Source: DASSBR01 sp035708085 (GTDB taxonomy: Bacteria > Pseudomonadota > Gammaproteobacteria > Natronospirales > DASSBR01). Taken from it: 64,000 nt of DNA. Below the pieces are notes generated by a model. That model saw only the letters and a program-made list of their open reading frames with translations, ran no database searches and was not told where the DNA came from. Below, one piece after another: positions 59,493 through 64,000 of this stretch (position 1 is its first letter; each line of letters begins with the position of its first letter). A program made the position numbers and the translations under genes. The stretch lies in contig DASSTE010000047.1 in NCBI GenBank assembly GCA_035708085.1, positions 73,672-137,671 on the forward strand. Direction: 5' to 3'.

Positions 59493-60308
59493 CTACTTCG
59501 AGATGGACTCGGTGCCGGACTGCGGTCGCTTGACGACGAAGCAATCGGTGCCGTTCTTCTGCAGCGACTGGCACAATGAAGCCGCGTCCTGCTGGCTCAT
59601 AGGCGTCGTCTTGACGCGATAGAGCGAACTGCCGCTCTGCGGCGCGTATACCTTGATCGACGCGCCGTTCAACTGGTCTCCCACACGGGCCTGAAGCTGC
59701 TGCTGCGCCTTGTTGGCCGTCGATTGTTTGGTGAAGGCGCCCAGCTGGACCTGGTAATCGCCTTGTGCTTGCGCGGCGGCCGCCTTCTGCTTCTGCTCCT
59801 GCGCCTTTTGGGCCGCGGCCACCTGTTGCTGCTGCTTCGCCTGTGCAGCCTGCAATTTCTGAAGTTCCTGGTGCGCCTGCGCGGCCTGCGGGCTGTTCGG
59901 ATACTGGGAGATGAACTCCTGCAGCGCCTGAACGTTATTCGACGAGCGAGCGTATGCCCACTGGTTCATACGCTGAATGTCGTTAATGCGCTGATGCGCC
60001 TGGTCGGCATATTGGCTGTTGGGGTGATTCTGCAGAAACTGCCGGTAAGCCGGAGCGGAGTCCAGCTTCCGGGTACGCTGCCAGTCCACCCGCGCCTGCT
60101 CCATTTCACGCTGTTGCTTGATGTGCGCGATCTGCTGTTTGGCGTCCGCGACATGCTTGCTGTCGGGATACTTCTTGATGAACTGCTGATAGGCGGCAAC
60201 GGTGTTTTTCTGCTGGGCGTGCTGCCAGTCGCTGTTCTGACTGCTGCAACCCGCCAATAGCAACCCGGCCGAAAAAATGCCGACGAGGCAGATTCGGGAT
60301 GTTTTCAT
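59493..60308 (-). CDS. Lipoprotein with helical repeats and a C-terminal SPOR domain
   Basis: The 271-residue protein has lipobox LLAGC (in GLLLAGCSSQNSDW) and three to four repeats of the type W-x-x-A-x-x-x-N-T-x-x-A-Y-x-x-F-I-x-x-Y-P-x-S. A Gln/Ala-rich coiled segment (QAKQQQQVAAAQKAQEQKQ) leads to a SPOR domain (YQVQLGAFTKQSTANKAQQQ). SPOR domains bind septal peptidoglycan lacking stem peptides, so a cell-division or envelope role is likely. The ATG at 60308 follows GGAAGG. It is convergent with liuE and divergent from the SDR gene. Confidence 0.88.
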   Translation of the reverse strand: MKTSRICLVGIFSAGLLLAGCSSQNSDWQHAQQKNTVAAYQQFIKKYPDSKHVADAKQQIAHIKQQREMEQARVDWQRTRKLDSAPAYRQFLQNHPNSQYADQAHQRINDIQRMNQWAYARSSNNVQALQEFISQYPNSPQAAQAHQELQKLQAAQAKQQQQVAAAQKAQEQKQKAAAAQAQGDYQVQLGAFTKQSTANKAQQQLQARVGDQLNGASIKVYAPQSGSSLYRVKTTPMSQQDAASLCQSLQKNGTDCFVVKRPQSGTESISK

Positions 60309-60444
60309 GATTTCGCCTTCCCTGTCGTCCGGACACGCCGGATCCATGGCTTTATGAGACTATGACAAAGTTTAGTACATTTTATTGCCACCGGAAAAGG
60401 CTGAGTGCCCAGTGGCCGGCTCGGCCGTCGGTGCCGCCTCGCGT

Positions 60445-60450
60445 TATACT
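60445..60450 (+). promoter_or_regulatory. -10 element TATACT of the dehydrogenase/ETF operon
   Basis: TATACT lies 39 bp before the SDR start, with an AAGGAG ribosome-binding site in the leader. No strong -35 is visible. Confidence 0.45.
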
Positions 60451-60489
60451 GGGCGTTTTACCGTAGTTACGCGCGCAAGGAGCTTGTGG

Positions 60490-61257
60490 ATGCAATTCGA
60501 GAAAATTAATGCCATTGTCACCGGCGGCGCCTCGGGTCTGGGACTCGCGGTAGCCCGCCGCGTCATCGCCGCCGGCGGCCACGTCGCGCTGCTGGACGTC
60601 AATGACGAACAGGGCAAACACGCCGTCGCCGAGCTCGGCGAGGCCGCGCGATTCATAAATACGGATGTCTCGTCTGAAGAGGCCGTCAATGCGGCCGTGG
60701 CGCAGGCGCGCGAGGCTTTCGGCGAGATCCGCTTGGCCGTAAGCTGCGCCGGCATCCTCGGTGCCGCCCGGGTGCTCGGCCGTAAGGGCCCGATGCCGAG
60801 CGACTTTTTCGCCAAGGTCATCCACGTTAACCTGATTGGCACATTCAATGTCGCCAAGGCGGCGGCCGAAGCTATGCAGGAGAATGCGCCGAACGACGAT
60901 GGCGAGCGCGGCCTGATCGTCAACACTGCGTCTGTCGCGGCGTTCGAGGGCCAGATTGGCCAGGCGGCCTATTCCGCATCCAAGGGCGGCGTCGCAGCCA
61001 TGGCGCTGCCGCTGGCGCGTGAGTTCGCCCGCTTCGGCGTCCGCGTAATGACCATCGCCCCCGGCACATTCGAGACGCCGATGGTCGCGCAAATGCCGGA
61101 GGAAGTGAAAGAATCGCTCGGCAAGATGGTCCCGTTCCCGTCACGCCTCGGCAAGCCGGACGAATACGCCGCGCTGGTCGCCCACATCTGCGAGAACGCC
61201 ATGCTCAATGGCGAGACGATTCGCCTCGACGGCGCGATCCGTATGCAGCCCAAATAG
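60490..61257 (+). CDS. Short-chain 3-hydroxyacyl-CoA dehydrogenase (HSD10-like)
   Basis: The 255-residue SDR has the NAD motif TGGASGLG, Asp at the end of beta 2 (LLDVNDEQG), NTASVAAFEGQ with the catalytic Ser and YSASK with Tyr/Lys. The insertion RVLGRKGPMPSDFFAKVI is typical of type-2 3-hydroxyacyl-CoA dehydrogenase (HSD17B10), which oxidises 2-methyl-3-hydroxybutyryl-CoA in isoleucine breakdown and other short 3-hydroxyacyl-CoAs. Placement before the ETF genes supports acyl-CoA oxidation. The ATG at 60490 follows AAGGAG. Confidence 0.9.
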   Translation: MQFEKINAIVTGGASGLGLAVARRVIAAGGHVALLDVNDEQGKHAVAELGEAARFINTDVSSEEAVNAAVAQAREAFGEIRLAVSCAGILGAARVLGRKGPMPSDFFAKVIHVNLIGTFNVAKAAAEAMQENAPNDDGERGLIVNTASVAAFEGQIGQAAYSASKGGVAAMALPLAREFARFGVRVMTIAPGTFETPMVAQMPEEVKESLGKMVPFPSRLGKPDEYAALVAHICENAMLNGETIRLDGAIRMQPK

Positions 61258-61269
61258 GTTCCCGCCGGC

Positions 61270-62868
61270 ATGTCAGTCGAACGGGACACAATGGAATACG
61301 ACTCGATCGTCGTCGGCGCCGGCCCTGCCGGGCTTGCCGCGGCGATCCGCCTCAAGCAGCGCGATCCGGACAAGACGGTCTGCGTGCTGGAGAAAGGTGC
61401 GGAAGTCGGTTCCCACATTCTGTCCGGCTGCGTCATCGAGCCGGGGCCGCTGGACGAACTGTTGCCGGAATGGCGGCAGACGCCGCCGGCCATCTGCGTG
61501 CCGGCCGAACGCGACGAGTTTTCTCTGCTGACCCGCACGCGGCGCTTCAAAATGCCGACACCGCCGCAGATGAACAATCACGGCAACTTCATCATTTCCC
61601 TCGGCAGCCTGTGCGCGTGGATGGCGGCACAGGCCGAGGCGCTGGGCGTGGATGTATTCCCGGGATTCCCGGCTGCCGAGGCGCTGGTCGAAAACGGCCG
61701 GGTCGTGGGCGTGCGCTGTGCCGACATGGGCGTCGAGAAGGATGGCTCGCCGGGGCCGAATTATGCGCCGGGCGTGGATATTCGCGCCGGCGTCACGATT
61801 CTCGCGGAAGGCTGCCGCGGCAGCATCAGCAAACAGCTCATCCAGCGGTTCTCGCTGCAGGATGGCCATTCGCCGCAAACGTATGGCCTCGGACTGAAGG
61901 AACTTTGGCAATTGCCGCCCGGACGAGTGGAGCCGGGACTGATTCAGCACACACTCGGCTGGCCGCTGGATGCGAAAACCTACGGCGGCAGCTTTCTCTA
62001 TCACCTGGACGAGGATCGGGTTTATATCGGCTTCGTCGTGGGTCTCGACTATGGCAACCCCGACTTCAAGCCATTCGAAGCGTTTCAGCAGTTCAAGCAT
62101 CACCCGAGCATCAAACCGCTGCTCGAGGGCGGCGAGATCGTGTCGGCGGGGGCCCGTACCATCGTCGAAGGCGGTTGGCAATCGCTGCCGACGCTCGATA
62201 TGCCGGGCGCGCTGCTGATCGGCGATGCGGCGGGGACGTTGAATGTACCGAAGATCAAGGGTGTGCACATGGCGATCGGCTGCGGGATGCAAGCCGCCGA
62301 TCATCTGGCCGATACCGGCGCGAGCGACGGCTTCGACCAGCGCTTCCGGGCGTCGCCGGCTGCCGCCGAGTTACGTCGCGTGCGTAACATGCGCCCCGGT
62401 TTCTATCGCGGCCTCTGGCCGGGTATTGCCAACGCGGCGCTGGAAACGGTCATGCGCGGCAAGACGCCGTGGACATTGGCGAATCACGCCGACTGGAAGC
62501 AGATGCACCGGCAGGACGAGCCCTCGGCAAATCAGCCGGTGGATTACGAGCGCACGCTGCCGCCACGCGACCGGCTGTCGTCGGTCTATTTTGCCGCGAC
62601 GTCGCATGACGAAAATCAGCCGGTACACCTGCATGTGCTGGAGCCGGATATCTGCACGTCGCGCTGCACCGAAGAGTACGGCAACCCGTGCACGCGGTTC
62701 TGCCCCGCACACGTGTACGAAATTGTCGAGGAATACGGCGCGCGGCATTTGCAGATCAACGCGGCGAATTGCGTGCATTGCAAGGCCTGCGACATCAAGG
62801 ACCCGTATGAAATCATCAACTGGACCGTGCCGGAGGGCGGTTCGGGGCCGAATTATCAGAATTTGTAG
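61270..62868 (+). CDS. Electron transfer flavoprotein-ubiquinone oxidoreductase
   Basis: The 532-residue membrane-associated protein has FAD motif VVGAGPAGLAAAIRL, the ETF-QO segment EKGAEVGSHILSG, and a C-terminal 4Fe-4S ferredoxin region with CTSRCTEEYGNPCTRFCPA and NCVHCKACDIKDP. It passes electrons from ETF to ubiquinone, linking isovaleryl-CoA dehydrogenase to respiration. The ATG at 61270 lies 12 bp after the SDR stop; a second ATG seven codons in is possible. Confidence 0.96.
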   Translation: MSVERDTMEYDSIVVGAGPAGLAAAIRLKQRDPDKTVCVLEKGAEVGSHILSGCVIEPGPLDELLPEWRQTPPAICVPAERDEFSLLTRTRRFKMPTPPQMNNHGNFIISLGSLCAWMAAQAEALGVDVFPGFPAAEALVENGRVVGVRCADMGVEKDGSPGPNYAPGVDIRAGVTILAEGCRGSISKQLIQRFSLQDGHSPQTYGLGLKELWQLPPGRVEPGLIQHTLGWPLDAKTYGGSFLYHLDEDRVYIGFVVGLDYGNPDFKPFEAFQQFKHHPSIKPLLEGGEIVSAGARTIVEGGWQSLPTLDMPGALLIGDAAGTLNVPKIKGVHMAIGCGMQAADHLADTGASDGFDQRFRASPAAAELRRVRNMRPGFYRGLWPGIANAALETVMRGKTPWTLANHADWKQMHRQDEPSANQPVDYERTLPPRDRLSSVYFAATSHDENQPVHLHVLEPDICTSRCTEEYGNPCTRFCPAHVYEIVEEYGARHLQINAANCVHCKACDIKDPYEIINWTVPEGGSGPNYQNL

Positions 62869-62886
62869 GAGCGACGGAAAAACGAC

Positions 62887-63636
62887 ATGAAAATACTCGT
62901 AGCTATCAAACGCGTCATCGATGCCAACGTTCGCGTTCAATTGAAGCGCGACGGCTCCGGCATCGTCACCGACGGCGTCAAGATGAGTATCAATCCGTTC
63001 GACGAAATTGCGCTTGAAGAAGCCTTGCGCATTCGTGAAAGCGGCAAGGATGCCCAAATTGTCGCTGTTTCAATCGGCAGCGATGCATCCCAGCAACAAC
63101 TGCGCACCGCGCTCGCAATGGGCGCCGATCGCGCACTGCTCGTTAAAACGGACGATGAAGTTCAGCCATTGCGCGCCGCGCACACGCTGCTTGCGGTTAT
63201 CCGGAAGGAACAACCCGACCTGGTGCTGATGGGCAAGCAGGCAATCGACGATGACAGCAACCAGACCGGCCAGATGCTGGCCGCGCTGTGGCAACGGCCG
63301 CAGGCGACGTTCACCTCAAAGTTGGAAATCGACAGCGGCAAGGCACGCTGCACGCGCGAAGTCGATGCCGGTCTCGAAACGATCGAAGTCGATCTGCCGG
63401 CCGTGGTGACCACGGACTTGCGCCTCAACCAGCCGCGCTACGTCAAGATGCCGGACATCATGAAGGCCAAGCGCAAGCCGCTCGACATCATGGAATTGAC
63501 TGAGCTGGAAACCCCCGAATTACCAACCCTCGAAATCACCGCGTACGAAGCGCCGCAGGGTCGCGCCGGCGGCGGCAAAAAAGTCGAAAATGCAGCCGAA
63601 CTCGTTGCTGCTCTGAAGGAACGGGGGGTGCTTTGA
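62887..63636 (+). CDS. etfB: Electron transfer flavoprotein beta subunit
   Basis: The 249-residue subunit begins MKILVAIKRVIDANVRVQLK and has NPFDEIALEEALRI, VLMGKQAIDDDSNQTGQM and the recognition loop LDIMELTELETPELP. It binds AMP and half of the FAD site in the EtfAB heterodimer that takes electrons from acyl-CoA dehydrogenases. A GTAGGAGCGACGG leader supplies the ribosome-binding site. It ends in a 1-base overlap with etfA (TGATG). Confidence 0.97.
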   Translation: MKILVAIKRVIDANVRVQLKRDGSGIVTDGVKMSINPFDEIALEEALRIRESGKDAQIVAVSIGSDASQQQLRTALAMGADRALLVKTDDEVQPLRAAHTLLAVIRKEQPDLVLMGKQAIDDDSNQTGQMLAALWQRPQATFTSKLEIDSGKARCTREVDAGLETIEVDLPAVVTTDLRLNQPRYVKMPDIMKAKRKPLDIMELTELETPELPTLEITAYEAPQGRAGGGKKVENAAELVAALKERGVL

Positions 63637-64000
63637 TGGCGAAGATATTACTGATTGCAGAGCACGACGGACGGTCGCTTAATCCGGCGACTGCCAAAGC
63701 CGTATCGTGCGCGCAAGCCATCGGCGGCGAAATCGACATCGCCGTGTTTGCCTCGAGTGTCGGCGCAGTCGCGGACAAAGCCAGCAAGCTGGAAGGTGTC
63801 ACGCGCGTACTGACGGTCGAACGACCTGAGAACGAAGCCCCGCTCGCGAGCGTGCTTGCACCGCAGATTGCCGCGCTCGCAAGCGAGTACACGCATGTCC
63901 TGTTGCCGTCGACGACATTCGGCAAGGACGTAATGCCGCGCGTCGCTGGGCTGCTTGGCGTCGCGCCAATCAGCGACATCATGGCGGTGATCGATCCGAC
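63636..64000 (+). CDS. etfA: Electron transfer flavoprotein alpha subunit (N-terminal part)
   Basis: The first 121 residues are present; the gene runs off the window. The sequence starts MAKILLIAEHDGRSLNPATA and includes THVLLPSTTFGKDVMPRVAGLL, both typical of EtfA domain I. The FAD-binding C-terminal domain is outside. It completes the ETF-QO/ETF electron path for the oxidations encoded upstream. Confidence 0.94.
   Translation, partial: MAKILLIAEHDGRSLNPATAKAVSCAQAIGGEIDIAVFASSVGAVADKASKLEGVTRVLTVERPENEAPLASVLAPQIAALASEYTHVLLPSTTFGKDVMPRVAGLLGVAPISDIMAVIDP

Overview
The window is GC-rich, gene-dense chromosomal DNA of a gammaproteobacterium. The best evidence is the backbone der-bamB-yfgM-hisS-rodZ-pilW-rlmN-ndk-iscA-iscU-iscS-trmJ-suhB, which follows the classical gammaproteobacterial order, and a LexA box of the CTGT-N8-ACAG type. 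A lexA-imuA-imuB-dnaE2 cassette, a serine-O-succinyltransferase-like MetX, a TonB-TPR pair and an IcmF plus leucine-catabolism block fit a Xanthomonadales/Nevskiales/Steroidobacterales-like lineage. The exact order is inference. No prophage, insertion sequence or CRISPR array was seen, and no gene-free gap exceeds about 220 bp.

Layout. 1-911: tail of xseA and an M23 peptidase. 919-4146: a large secreted beta-propeller (BNR/Asp-box) protein on the minus strand. 4337-7850: an ABC exporter with a DesK/DesR-type two-component pair. 7902-10245: a sulfur amino-acid block (MetX-like acyltransferase, cysteine dioxygenase-like protein, unknown protein). 10321-21210: the der-to-trmJ housekeeping block on the minus strand. 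It carries iscS and iscA, but its IscU homologue has lost the Fe-S ligands, and iscR, hscBA, fdx and ispG are absent. suhB (+) follows, then secF-secD-yajC-tgt-queA (-). 27611-29753: PDZ protein, anti-sigma factor and ECF sigma factor, divergent from a secreted SYLF-like protein. 30809-30895: tRNA-Leu(CAA), then a PEP-mutase-family enzyme.

31783-41431 is the most distinctive region. It holds an SOS mutagenesis cassette (LexA box, lexA, imuA, imuB, dnaE2), a convergent gene for a second and divergent DnaE-like polymerase, and, divergent from that, a UdgX-type uracil-DNA glycosylase. After it come a GNAT acetyltransferase, a Nudix hydrolase, FdxA, XerD, a PlsC-like acyltransferase, and a TPR protein with TonB.

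46846-64000 is branched-chain acyl-CoA metabolism. Fused isobutyryl-CoA mutase IcmF (-) is divergent from leucine dehydrogenase, isovaleryl-CoA dehydrogenase, thiolase, both methylcrotonyl-CoA carboxylase subunits, methylglutaconyl-CoA hydratase and HMG-CoA lyase. A SPOR lipoprotein follows, then a 3-hydroxyacyl-CoA dehydrogenase and the electron sink ETF-QO, EtfB, EtfA (truncated by the window edge). Together these take leucine to acetyl-CoA and pass the electrons to quinone.

Two sequence-level themes run through the window. First, at least five gene ends carry hairpins built from variants of short words (AAGGGTR, GACTAGC, GGTTAG), and in three cases the repeat supplies the stop codon or C-terminus of the upstream gene. 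Second, several genes lack a Shine-Dalgarno site and have a TATAAT-like box 6-7 bases before the ATG, which suggests leaderless mRNAs.
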